From Jiangella asiatica (GTDB lineage: Bacteria; Actinomycetota; Actinomycetes; Jiangellales; Jiangellaceae), in the NCBI RefSeq assembly GCF_004349065.1, contig NZ_SMKZ01000010.1, forward strand, positions 1 through 64,000: 64,000 bases of DNA, given 5' to 3'. The translations under genes were made by a program, and so were the position numbers. This document shows, in pieces, positions 25,313-33,217 of the stretch. The number at the start of each line of letters is the position of its first letter. Position 1 is the first letter of the stretch. The notes under the pieces are model-generated. The model searched no databases and was not told the DNA's origin. It worked only from the letters and a program-made list of their open reading frames with translations.

Positions 25313-26671
25313 TCAGGCGAGCGTGATGACGAGGACGGCGAGGCCTCCGCCGGGCGCGGTGTCCGGTCCGAGAGTGAGCGCGATGCCGTCGGACAGCGCC
25401 CGCTCGTCGACGATCGACGTGCCGCCATTCCAGGCATCCACCACCTGGAACGGGCCCCTACCGGTGAGACCGAGCACGTCCAGCGGCAACCGAACTCTCA
25501 ACGACAAGGGTTCCGGCGCCTCGTTGCCGGCGACGACGATGGTCTTCTCGCCGGCGCGGAAGCGCGCATAGGGCACCAGCGTGACCGCCGGGTCGGCGGC
25601 GAGCGACACCATGTCGTTCACCCAGCGGTCGGCGTTCAAGACGTCCCGGTGCTCGCGCCGGATCGCGAGGATGCGCCGCACGTCGGTGTGGAAGGCGCGC
25701 CGAGCCGGATCCTCCTCGAGCTGCCTCCACGGAACCTGGCAGCCGTACAGCCACCCGCCGGGTCCGCCTGCGCCGAACAGGCCGCGCCGTACCGCGGGCA
25801 GGTTGACCTGTGTGGCGTCGAACTCCTCGCCGGCGAAGATCAGTGGGATCCGGTGGCTGAACGCGGCGGAGTAACCGAACCGCGCTCGGCTGCCGTGCAG
25901 GGCGTAGTACGAGCCCGGCCCGTCCGACCAGCCCTCGTCGTGGCAGCTGATCTGATGCGTGGTGAAACGGTGCCGGTTGGCGTTCCACTCGGCCGCGATG
26001 TCCGGGCTGAAGCCGCTCCAGTCGCGCTGGCCGACGTGGTAGCGCCCGTTCTCGGGCATGATCAGGATCGGGTGCCCGGCGCTCTCGGCCCGGCGGGCGA
26101 TCTCGTCCCACACCGTGACGTCGTACATGTCGACGTCGACGCGGAACCCGTCGACGCCGTGCTCGGTCACGTACGAGGACCACAGGTCGATCCACCAGGC
26201 GCGGAACTCCGGATGGGCGTAGTCGAAGTCGCGCATCCCCCAGGTGCCGTCCGGGAGGAACCAGTCGGGGTGCTCCGCCACCAGTGCGCTGGTGCGCAGC
26301 ACGCCGTGCGCGATGACATCGACGAGCACCTTGATCCCATGCCGGTGGGCGGTCCGGATCAGCTGGTCGAAGTCCTCCATGGTGCCCAGGGCTGGATCGA
26401 CGCGGTCGAAGCGGCTCGCCGCGTACGTGCTCCAGATGCCGTAGAAATGCGCCGTGGCCTCGTGGAACCCGGCCAGCCAGATGGCGGTGACGCCCAGGTC
26501 GGCAAGGTAGGGCAGGCGTTCGGCCGTGCTGCGGAACGTGCCGCTGCCGTGGCCGTCACCCGCGCCGTCGGGCGACGTGAACCCGCGCGGGTTGAGCTCG
26601 TAGATCACCAGGTCGCGGGTCCACTCCGGCGCGGCGACCCGTTTCGGGTCCTCGATCGGCAACGTCGTCAC
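25313..26671 (-). CDS. GH13 alpha-amylase-family glycoside hydrolase
   Basis: 452 residues without a signal peptide, so probably cytosolic. (beta/alpha)8 barrel with conserved regions: VLVDVIAHG (region I, with Ala-His where Asn-His is usual), GFRVD with nucleophile Asp179, ILIMPENG with acid/base Glu207, and SCHDEG with His244-Asp245 (normally NHD). A C-terminal beta domain follows (about 370-452). It lacks large insertions, resembling small cytosolic alpha-glucosidase or sucrose/trehalose-active members, but the odd regions I and IV make the substrate uncertain. GTG 26671 overlaps the RraA-like stop (GTGA). It would split imported glycosides before oxidation. Confidence 0.88.
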   Translation of the reverse strand: MTTLPIEDPKRVAAPEWTRDLVIYELNPRGFTSPDGAGDGHGSGTFRSTAERLPYLADLGVTAIWLAGFHEATAHFYGIWSTYAASRFDRVDPALGTMEDFDQLIRTAHRHGIKVLVDVIAHGVLRTSALVAEHPDWFLPDGTWGMRDFDYAHPEFRAWWIDLWSSYVTEHGVDGFRVDVDMYDVTVWDEIARRAESAGHPILIMPENGRYHVGQRDWSGFSPDIAAEWNANRHRFTTHQISCHDEGWSDGPGSYYALHGSRARFGYSAAFSHRIPLIFAGEEFDATQVNLPAVRRGLFGAGGPGGWLYGCQVPWRQLEEDPARRAFHTDVRRILAIRREHRDVLNADRWVNDMVSLAADPAVTLVPYARFRAGEKTIVVAGNEAPEPLSLRVRLPLDVLGLTGRGPFQVVDAWNGGTSIVDERALSDGIALTLGPDTAPGGGLAVLVITLA

Positions 26672-27312
26672 ATGACACCGTATTCGTCATAGGTCTGGGT
26701 GATGGTGGCGCCGGCCCGCAGCGTCTCCCGCACCGTGTTCTCGGTCCGGGCCTTCTCCTCGGCCAGTTCGAGGACGTCCGCGACCACCCCTGCCGGCACG
26801 ACCACGACGCCGTCGACGTCGGCCAGGACGTAGTCGCCAGGGTCGACGCGGACCCCTGCACAGGTGACCGGGACCCGGCCGCGGACAGCCTCCAGGCGAC
26901 CGGCCGAGTCCGCCGGGTGGGTTCCCCTCGCCCAGAGCCCGAAGTCGTGGCCACGGATCCGATGCAGGTCGCGGCTGTAGCCGTCGACGACGGCGCCGAC
27001 GCAGCCGTTGACCATGGCTCTGGTGGTGATGAGCTCGCCCCAGAACGCGCTGGCCACGTTCGGCGCGGCCACGACCATGATCTCGCCCTCGCGGAGCTGG
27101 TCCACGGCACCGAACTGGACGGTGTATCGCTCCTCCGGCACCTCGTCGACGGCGACGACCTCGAGCGTCGCCGCCTGCCCAACCATCCGCACTGGGGTGC
27201 CCAGGCCGTGCAGCACCGGTGTCATGGTCGCGTGCCGGATGCCGATCTCGTCGAGGGCGTCGGAGACGACCGCCGAGTACAGGGCGCTGAGCCGAGCCGC
27301 TACGTCGTCCAT
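26668..27312 (-). CDS. RraA-like / HMG-aldolase family protein
   Basis: 214 residues matching the RraA fold, which includes 4-hydroxy-4-methyl-2-oxoglutarate/oxaloacetate aldolases and sugar-acid lyases. Diagnostic segment: GCVGAVVDGYSRDLHRI (the Asp-Gly and Arg-Asp bind substrate and divalent metal), preceded by AFWGELITTRAMVNG; the C-terminal VDPGDYVLADVDGVVVVP is also typical. Genomic company (enolase-superfamily dehydratase, MDR dehydrogenase) favours a metabolic aldolase or lyase on a keto-sugar acid over RNase E inhibition. Overlaps the dehydrogenase gene by 13 bp and the GH13 gene by 4 bp. ATG 27312 has GGAGA 5 nt upstream. Confidence 0.88.
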   Translation of the reverse strand: MDDVAARLSALYSAVVSDALDEIGIRHATMTPVLHGLGTPVRMVGQAATLEVVAVDEVPEERYTVQFGAVDQLREGEIMVVAAPNVASAFWGELITTRAMVNGCVGAVVDGYSRDLHRIRGHDFGLWARGTHPADSAGRLEAVRGRVPVTCAGVRVDPGDYVLADVDGVVVVPAGVVADVLELAEEKARTENTVRETLRAGATITQTYDEYGVM

Positions 27313-28361
27313 CGGTCTCCTTCGGGTCCGGCGAGGACCTTGCCCGCCGTGGTCTGTGCGCCGGCCAGCTCGTGCAGCCCGATGGGCACGTCGGTCCAGC
27401 CGATGCGATGTGTGATGAGCGGCTCGTACCGCCCGGGGTCGTCGCCCAGCGCGATGACGGCGCGGCGGAAGTCGGCTCTGCTGTGGGAGAGCGAGCCGTT
27501 CAAGTCGAGCTCGCGGTGCACCAGGGTGTGCAGGTCGGTCGGGGTGCGGTGGCCGTGGACACCCACCACGACGATGCGGGAATGCGCGGGGAGCCCGGCG
27601 ATGAGCTCGTTGAGAGCGGCCGAGCTGCCGGTGCACTCGAACGCGACCACCCGCCGGTCGGGCCGCGGCGGCGAAGCGCCCAGGGACTCGACGACGTGGG
27701 CAGCCGTCAGCCGCCCGACGAGCCCACGCTGCGCCGCGCGCCGCTCGGCCACGACGAGCGAGCGCGCCGGAGTCGCCTCGAGGAGCAGGGCGATGAGCGA
27801 GCCCACCGTTCCCGCACCCAGCACGACCACGTCCGCGCCGTCGAGTGGCCCGGCCCTGTCCAGCGCCCGCACCGCGACGGCCAGCGGCTCGGCGAGCGCG
27901 GCGACGTCCAGCGGCACGTGCGCCGGCAGCGGCACGCAGGTCGCCGCCGGCACGTCCACGTAGTCGGCCAGCCCGCCGTCGGCGGAGAGGCCCGCCGCCG
28001 CGAGCAGCCGGCAGAGATTCACGTCCCCGCGGCGGCAGTGGGCGCAGGTCTCGCACCCGATCAGCGTGTCGGTGACCACCGCGTCACCCACGGCAAGGCC
28101 GGTCACGCCGGTCCCGGTTGCCACGACCATTCCGGAGATCTCGTGGCCCAGCACCAGTGGGGCCTGCCGGCCGGACAGCGGATGCGGACGGGTCGGGACC
28201 ACCACCGGCCCGCTGGCGTACTCCGCGACGTCCGAACCGCACAGCCCGCACCACGCGACCTCGAGCCGCACCCAGCCGTCGGGCAGGGCATCGGCGAGGG
28301 GCCATGGGCCGACCCGCACATCGCCGCGCCCGTGCCAGGCGACCGCCGTCATCTCAGACAT
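27300..28361 (-). CDS. Zinc-dependent medium-chain dehydrogenase (polyol/sugar type)
   Basis: 353 residues. GroES-like catalytic domain with zinc ligands in WCGLCGSDV and VLGHEISG, structural zinc cysteines in GCETCAHCRRGDVNLC, and a Rossmann motif VVLGAGTVGSLIALLLEA. The layout matches the sorbitol/threonine/2,3-butanediol dehydrogenase branch, which oxidises secondary alcohols of polyols, sugars or sugar acids with NAD(P). Located between the dehydratase (6 bp upstream) and the RraA-like gene (13-bp overlap), it likely makes or uses a keto sugar acid in the same route. Exact substrate unresolved. Confidence 0.9.
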   Translation of the reverse strand: MSEMTAVAWHGRGDVRVGPWPLADALPDGWVRLEVAWCGLCGSDVAEYASGPVVVPTRPHPLSGRQAPLVLGHEISGMVVATGTGVTGLAVGDAVVTDTLIGCETCAHCRRGDVNLCRLLAAAGLSADGGLADYVDVPAATCVPLPAHVPLDVAALAEPLAVAVRALDRAGPLDGADVVVLGAGTVGSLIALLLEATPARSLVVAERRAAQRGLVGRLTAAHVVESLGASPPRPDRRVVAFECTGSSAALNELIAGLPAHSRIVVVGVHGHRTPTDLHTLVHRELDLNGSLSHSRADFRRAVIALGDDPGRYEPLITHRIGWTDVPIGLHELAGAQTTAGKVLAGPEGDRWTT

Positions 28362-28367
28362 CGGCTG

Positions 28368-29624
28368 TCACCGCGGTGCGCTCGCGCCGAACACGGGCTC
28401 CCCCGGCTTGGCGTGCCGCCGGACGGCGGCTTCGTCGACGTCCACGCCGATGCCGGGCCGGTCGCTCATGGCGATCCGCCCGCCGACGATGAGCGGACCG
28501 CCGATCAGGTCGTCGAAGAAGGGCACGGACATCGCGTGGTACTCCAGCGCGAGCAGGTTGGGGAACGTGGCCGAGACCTGGGCGGCGAAGGCGGTGCCGA
28601 CCGGGCCGGCGATGTTGTGCGGCGCGACGGACAGGCCGCTGACGTCGGCAGTCTGGGCGATCAGGCGCGCTTCGGCCAGGCCGCCGACCTTGCCCAGATC
28701 CGGCGTCACGACGGCGACCGCCTGATCGCGGATGAGCGGCGCAAACCCCGCCCAGCGGCTCAGGTTCTCCCCGGTGGCGAGTGGGACCGAGGTGGAGCGG
28801 GCCAGCTCGCGCAGTCCGTCACCGTTCTCCACGGCCAGCGGATCCTCCAGCCAGAGCAGGCCTTCACCCGCGCACCTCTCGGCGATGGTGCGCGCCGTGG
28901 GGAGGTCGTACCGCCAGTGGCAGTCCAGCGCGAACTCGGCAGCACCACCGAGGCCCAGCTTGATGGCGGCGATCAGCTCGCCAAGCAGCTCCACCGACGC
29001 AGCCGGCAACCGGCGGCTTCCCTCAGGCGTGGGGATCAGGCCGGGCACGTCGACGTCGAACTTCACCGCGTCGAACCCCAGGTGCACGGCCGCGGCCGCG
29101 TTCTTCGTCACCCGGTCCAGGTCGAGCGGCTCGGTCTCCGCGCCCGGCTCGAACAGCGTGATGCCGGTCCTGCGGCCGGAGCCGTCGTCGGCGTCGAGGG
29201 CCCACGGCGACGGTCGCGTCTGCAGCAGCGGGCCCAGGCTCGTCAGCGCCGACGAGCCATGGCAGTCGGCGTAGACCCGCACGGCGTCGTGGAACCGGCC
29301 ACCGAGAAGCCGCCAGAGCGGTGTGTCCAGAGCACGAGCCGTCAGATCCCACAGCGCCGCGTCGAGTCCGGAGATCGCGTTCAGCAACATCCCGCCGGCC
29401 GAGCCGGCACCCGAACCGGCCGCGTAGAGCCGGCCGATCAGGCGGTTGATGTCACGCGGGTCCTGGCCGATGAGCAACTCGCCCAGCTCGGCGGCGATGC
29501 GCGGCAGGCCCGGAGCGAAGAATGACTCACCCCAGCCCACCAGCCCGCCATCGGTTTCGATGCGCACGATGGTCCAGTCGAAGTTCGCTTCCACGACCGC
29601 TGTGGTGACGCTACGTATGCGCAC
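28368..29624 (-). CDS. Enolase-superfamily sugar-acid dehydratase (mandelate racemase/muconate lactonizing enzyme type)
   Basis: 418 residues from GTG 29624, chosen because GAGGGAGGG sits just upstream and the typical N-terminus (RIRSVTTAVVEANFDWTIVR) begins here. Barrel motifs: AVKFDVDVPG, metal ligands in ALDCHWR (Asp), LWLEDPL (Glu) and ATGENL (Glu), then TPDLGKVGGL and APHN, i.e. the Asp-His dyad of mandelate racemase-like enzymes that abstract the proton alpha to a carboxylate. It would dehydrate an aldonic or glycaric acid to a 2-keto-3-deoxy acid. First gene of the seven-gene operon and divergent from a FadR-type regulator 136 bp away. Confidence 0.9.
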   Translation of the reverse strand: MRIRSVTTAVVEANFDWTIVRIETDGGLVGWGESFFAPGLPRIAAELGELLIGQDPRDINRLIGRLYAAGSGAGSAGGMLLNAISGLDAALWDLTARALDTPLWRLLGGRFHDAVRVYADCHGSSALTSLGPLLQTRPSPWALDADDGSGRRTGITLFEPGAETEPLDLDRVTKNAAAAVHLGFDAVKFDVDVPGLIPTPEGSRRLPAASVELLGELIAAIKLGLGGAAEFALDCHWRYDLPTARTIAERCAGEGLLWLEDPLAVENGDGLRELARSTSVPLATGENLSRWAGFAPLIRDQAVAVVTPDLGKVGGLAEARLIAQTADVSGLSVAPHNIAGPVGTAFAAQVSATFPNLLALEYHAMSVPFFDDLIGGPLIVGGRIAMSDRPGIGVDVDEAAVRRHAKPGEPVFGASAPR

Positions 29625-29720
29625 CAGCCCTCCCTCTGTCGAACGCCGCCGCAACCGACAGCCAGGCGTCCGGCCTCGTGACTCGGCTCGATCGGAAGTC
29701 TGTATCCGAACAAGTCTAGC

Positions 29721-29760
29721 TGTCAAGCTGTCCGATAGCTCGCTTGCTATACTTCCGCGT
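29721..29760. promoter_or_regulatory. Divergent promoter region: TATACT -10 for a probably leaderless regulator mRNA
   Basis: TATACT at 29748-29753 lies 7 bp before the ATG of the regulator, placing the transcription start at or next to the start codon; no Shine-Dalgarno sequence is visible, so a leaderless mRNA is likely. TTGACA on the minus strand (29726-29721) could be the -35 of the dehydratase promoter. A direct repeat AGCTGTC at 29718-29724 and 29726-29732 overlaps this -35 and may be a regulator site. Confidence 0.45.
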
Positions 29761-30501
29761 ATGGTGGAAGGGAACACTCGGCGCGTCCAGCGGCAGAGCC
29801 TGCCCGATCTCGTCATCGAGTCACTGCTCACCGACGTGGAGCGGGGGACGATCAAGCCCGGTGAGACCTTGCCGCCGGAGGCCGAGCTGGCCGCTCAGTT
29901 CGGGGTCAGCCGTGCCGTGGTCCGCGAGGCGCTGCGCTCACTCCAGGTCCACGGCGTGGTCGAGATCGTCAACGGCGTCGGATCGGTCATCAGGCCCCTC
30001 ACCTCGACCCCACTGGCCACCTACTTCAGCTTCGCCACCCGCCTGAAGGACGTCTCGACCATCGAGCTGCTCGAGGTGCGGCGCGGCGTCGAGGTCGAGG
30101 TCGCCCGCCTGGCAGCGAGCCGCGCCACCGCCGACGACACCGCAAACCTGAGCGACCTCGTGGACGCCATGGGCCAGGAGACCGGCGACCCTGGCCGCTA
30201 CGCGGAGCTGGACACCGCCTTCCACCTCGCCATCGCGCGCGCCTCACAGAACGCGATGCTCGCGCACCTCGTCGAGGCTATCCGCATACCGCTGCGTGCC
30301 TCCATCGAGCGCGGCCTGGACGTGTGGATCGACGCCGGGCATATCGACACGGTCCAGCAGATTCACGCCGACATCCTGACGGCGATCACGAGCCGTGATC
30401 CTGCGCGAGCGATCAGCGCCATGGACTACCACTTCGAACAGGTGCTGCTGATGATCGAGGGCCGGCTCGCCCGCCCAGGACGGCTGACCGACAAGTTGTA
30501 G
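29761..30501 (+). CDS. FadR-type GntR regulator (FCD domain) of the sugar-acid operon
   Basis: 246 residues. N-terminal wHTH (LVIESLLTDVERGTIKPGET, ELAAQFGVSRAVVREALRSL) and helical FCD domain with ELLEVRRGVEVEVARLAA, ELDTAFHLAIARAS and a C-terminal AMDYHFEQVLLM; Asp/His residues form the usual metal-ligand site. Divergent from the dehydratase operon, whose intermediates (2-keto-3-deoxy acids or aldonates) are typical inducers of such regulators. It ends in a convergent gap with the small gene at 30581. Confidence 0.9.
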   Translation: MVEGNTRRVQRQSLPDLVIESLLTDVERGTIKPGETLPPEAELAAQFGVSRAVVREALRSLQVHGVVEIVNGVGSVIRPLTSTPLATYFSFATRLKDVSTIELLEVRRGVEVEVARLAASRATADDTANLSDLVDAMGQETGDPGRYAELDTAFHLAIARASQNAMLAHLVEAIRIPLRASIERGLDVWIDAGHIDTVQQIHADILTAITSRDPARAISAMDYHFEQVLLMIEGRLARPGRLTDKL

Positions 30502-30580
30502 GCGTAGCCGCGGACGCCCTGACCAAGGGATCATGATGGCCCTTGGGTGCCGGAGTCGATGATGGTGACAAATGTTGCGC

Positions 30581-30877
30581 CTACGCGGCGTCGAGGCGTT
30601 GATTCCGGTGACGTCCCCTGCGGGTCAGCAGTCCGCGCAGTCGCTCGGCAGGCTGGGGCCGGATCTCTGCCCAACGTTGCAGCATCGCCGCCCGCAGCTG
30701 CTCGGACTCGCTGAGCGCGTCGACCAGGTCGTCCGCTGTGAGCCGCAGGGCCCAGTCACCGTTGTCGAGTTGCCGCCATTCGCCGACGCGGACCGACTTC
30801 CCGTCATCAGTCTCGACCTCGACGAAACAGCTGTCGTGGCCGGGCGGTTCGGTGAGCACCACGTTCAGCGCGACCAT
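30581..30877 (-). CDS. Small hypothetical protein
   Basis: 98 residues from ATG 30877 (GGGGTG 5 nt upstream); an ATG at 30952 would add 25 poorly constrained residues. The sequence has a beta-rich first half (VALNVVLTEPPGHDSCFVEV, KSVRVGEWRQLDNGDWALRL) and a helical second half (ADDLVDALSESEQLRAAMLQ), ending in a basic tail. I recognise no family. It is in the same direction as the DUF2188 gene that starts 235 bp upstream and could be co-transcribed. Confidence 0.55.
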   Translation of the reverse strand: MVALNVVLTEPPGHDSCFVEVETDDGKSVRVGEWRQLDNGDWALRLTADDLVDALSESEQLRAAMLQRWAEIRPQPAERLRGLLTRRGRHRNQRLDAA

Positions 30878-30881
30878 GACG

Positions 30882-31112
30882 TCACCCCGGTATGTCCCGC
30901 GGGTCACGGCCGCGCGGGTAGGTGCTGCGATCACCGATGGTGCGGTCGGCATGGTGAACCCGGTGCTCCACGCCGCGCTCGCGCGCGTACTGGCGGCCGC
31001 TCGCGGCAGCCTCGTCCTGGGTCGTGGCGGAGCTGAGCGGAGTCTCGTCGCCTTCGACGATGTTCACCCACTCATCGCCACGCGGCACGGTGTGAATGTC
31101 GCCCGTCGCCAT
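30882..31112 (-). CDS. DUF2188-domain small protein
   Basis: 76 residues matching the DUF2188 pattern: DIHTVPRGDEWVNIVEGDET then an alternating-helix stretch TTQDEAAASGRQYARERGVE and HRVHHADRTIGDRSTYPRGR, where the family typically has 'W.V..E....(S).F.tk.eAi..gr..A....el.ih..dG.I....YG.DP'. Function of DUF2188 is unknown; it often lies near DNA-repair or stress genes. AAGGGA is 6 nt upstream of the ATG. The ligase gene ends 76 bp upstream of it on the same strand, and its stop is 5 bp before the start of the next small gene. Confidence 0.75.
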   Translation of the reverse strand: MATGDIHTVPRGDEWVNIVEGDETPLSSATTQDEAAASGRQYARERGVEHRVHHADRTIGDRSTYPRGRDPRDIPG

Positions 31113-31188
31113 GGCTTTCCCTTCGCACGTCCGGGTGGTCCTGCACCACCGGTACCCAGAAGCAGTGGCCGGTACGCTCCGACAGAGG

Positions 31189-32154
31189 TCAGGCCGGGTC
31201 CTCGCGGACGACGTCGCGGGCCGGCTTGTCTGTGCGGATGCCCTTGTAGGAGGGGTGGCGCAGTGTGCCCTCTCGGGTCCACTCGGCGAACGCGACCTCA
31301 CACACCACCTCCGGACGCAGGAAGTGAGTGCCGGCCTTGTCCGGCTGGGTACCGACGAACGGGCTTTCCTCGACGGCCAGTGGCGCCAGCTCGGCCTTCA
31401 GTCGCCGCCGCTCGGTCAGCCTCATGCCGGTGCCGACACGACCGGCGTAGCGGAACGCCCCGTCCGGGTCGTAGTAGCCCACCGTCAACGCGCCGAGGAA
31501 GCTCTTGAAGGACGACTCACCCTCCAGCCAGCCGCCGATCACGAACTCCTGCCGCCGAGAGTTCTTGATCTTCAACCAGTCGCGGGAGCGTTTCCCGGGC
31601 TCGTAGCGGCTGCGCAGCCGTTTGGCCACGATGCCCTCGAGCTTCTGGTCGGCCGTCGCCTGGAGGAAGTCCGCGCCGCCTCCGGCAACGTAGGCGGGCA
31701 CCTGCCAGGAGCCGTCCGGCACGATCAGCTTCTCCAGCTCGGCCCGGCGGTCTTCGTACGGCACCCGCAGCAGCGACCGGCCGTCCAGGTACAGCAGGTC
31801 GAAGATCATGTAGTAGGCCGGTGTGTCCTTGATCAGCCGCGGGGTGACCGACTCCGCCTTGACGTTCATCCGCGGCTGTAGCTGCTGGAAGCTGGGCCTG
31901 CCCTTGGCATCGAGCGCGATGACCTCTCCGTCCAGGACCGCCCGCCGGTCGAGGAGCGCAGCGGCGAGCCGGCCGATCTCCGGATAGGCGCCGGTGAGGT
32001 CGCGCAGACTGCGGCTGGTGAGCCGCAGCTGCCCGTCCCGAACTCTGGCGATGGTGCGTATGCCGTCCCACTTGACCTCATAGCCCCAGGCGTCGTCGTC
32101 TTCCGGCAACGCGGCTGAGAGCATCGCGGCCATCGGTTCCACCGTGGGCGGCAT
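31189..32154 (-). CDS. ATP-dependent DNA ligase (LigD/LigC-like, stand-alone)
   Basis: 321 residues from ATG 32154, preferred over ATG 32178 because GGGGGAAG lies 7 nt upstream and family members start near 'PTVEPM'. Nucleotidyltransferase motif I is EVKWDGIR with the adenylated Lys; then LDGEVIALD, YMIFDLLYLDG, EGIVAKRL (motif IV) and DWLKIK (motif V), followed by an OB-fold domain (LGALTVGYYD, YAGRVGTGM, REGTLRHPSYKGIRTDKPA). It lacks the polymerase and phosphoesterase domains of full LigD and no Ku gene is nearby. Seals DNA nicks or breaks in the cytosol; probably an accessory repair ligase. Confidence 0.92.
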   Translation of the reverse strand: MPPTVEPMAAMLSAALPEDDDAWGYEVKWDGIRTIARVRDGQLRLTSRSLRDLTGAYPEIGRLAAALLDRRAVLDGEVIALDAKGRPSFQQLQPRMNVKAESVTPRLIKDTPAYYMIFDLLYLDGRSLLRVPYEDRRAELEKLIVPDGSWQVPAYVAGGGADFLQATADQKLEGIVAKRLRSRYEPGKRSRDWLKIKNSRRQEFVIGGWLEGESSFKSFLGALTVGYYDPDGAFRYAGRVGTGMRLTERRRLKAELAPLAVEESPFVGTQPDKAGTHFLRPEVVCEVAFAEWTREGTLRHPSYKGIRTDKPARDVVREDPA

Positions 32155-32250
32155 CGGATCTTCCCCCGTGTTCCCCATGCACCCACTGATACCCCGTCAC
32201 CGTAAGTCGAGCTCGGACTACGGGCGTCCCGGTCACCGCCGCACGGTCGA

Positions 32251-32940
32251 TCACCCCAACCGCTGCGTGGACTGAGTCGGGGCGTCAACAGGCGATCGTT
32301 TGTTGGCGACTCGCTCTTCAGGCGCCCTTTGGGCGAGGATCCAGGTGTAGGGGATCTCGGTGTTGCCCTCGGTCTGCGTCTCCACGGCGGTCCGGACGAT
32401 GACGAAGCCAGCATCCACCACCAGCTGGCGGGTGCGCTGGGCGTCGAACATGCTGAAGTGCATGTCAACCCCGAGCCACTCGACCGTTCGGCCGGGTTCG
32501 TCGGCGTCCTCGATGCTGAGCAGGAGGTAGCCGCCCGGGCGCAGCCATCGGTGTATACGGACCAGGAGAGTGCCGTGCTGATCACGTGGCACGTGGTCGA
32601 ACGTGTACAGCGACACCACCGCGTCGAATCGGCCGTCGGTGAAGTCGACAGTCCGTAGGTCGTCGCAGATGAAGGTGGCAGCCAGAACGTTGGCCCTGGC
32701 CTGTTCGATCTGTGCCGGCGAGATGTCAACGCCTGTGACGCGGAACGTCGTGGCGAGATCGGCGACGGTCGGCACGCCGGTGGCGCACCCCAGGTCGAGG
32801 ACCTCGGCGTTCGGCGTGAGCAGCGTCGTCAACCCGCCCAGCCATCGTTTCCGTGGCCACCGAGCCTGCTCGAGGCGTGCGTAGGACGACATAGCGGCGT
32901 CGTATCCGGTCCGCACGACCGCGCCGGGATCGTCACTCAT
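32251..32940 (-). CDS. Class I SAM-dependent methyltransferase
   Basis: 229 residues. SAM-binding motif I EVLDLGCATGVPTVADLA, motif II region VTGVDISPAQIEQARANV, acidic loop CDDLRTVDFTDGRFDAVVSL and motif post-III WLRPGGYLLLSIED place it in the Methyltransf_11/25 group of small-molecule methyltransferases. The acceptor is not evident. ATG at 32940 is preceded by GCGGGA. It precedes the ligase gene on the same strand by 97 bp, and a 277-bp gap separates it from the transporter genes. Confidence 0.87.
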   Translation of the reverse strand: MSDDPGAVVRTGYDAAMSSYARLEQARWPRKRWLGGLTTLLTPNAEVLDLGCATGVPTVADLATTFRVTGVDISPAQIEQARANVLAATFICDDLRTVDFTDGRFDAVVSLYTFDHVPRDQHGTLLVRIHRWLRPGGYLLLSIEDADEPGRTVEWLGVDMHFSMFDAQRTRQLVVDAGFVIVRTAVETQTEGNTEIPYTWILAQRAPEERVANKRSPVDAPTQSTQRLG

Positions 32941-33217
32941 TCCCGCACCATACCGACGAGCGACGCAACCCGACTCCGACGTTGGGTCGCCTAGCTGCTT
33001 CGCGTCACCGTCATCGAACGATCGTTTGCTGAAGATCACGCCGGGCCCCGGCCGCGACCGGGGCGGGTGTCCCCCGACACTCGTTCAACAGCGCGCCGAC
33101 GCCCGGCTGCGCGGTTGACGAAGCCCGATGCCGTCCTGGCGAAGCGCGTGGCTGCCGAGCCCGACAAGGCGTTCATGCGGACGCGGGGTGAGCGCGTTGG
33201 ACTCGGCTGACTCGAAC

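Noticed and set aside
26668-27312. RNase E inhibitor RraA
   Set aside because: The operon consists of sugar-acid enzymes, and the family mostly comprises aldolases and lyases outside enterobacteria.
27372-29525. A 717-codon open frame on the plus strand across the dehydrogenase and dehydratase genes
   Set aside because: Antisense to two well-supported enzymes with intact catalytic motifs.
31189-32154. A bacterial NHEJ system around the DNA ligase
   Set aside because: No Ku, polymerase or phosphoesterase gene is adjacent; the neighbours are small proteins and a methyltransferase.
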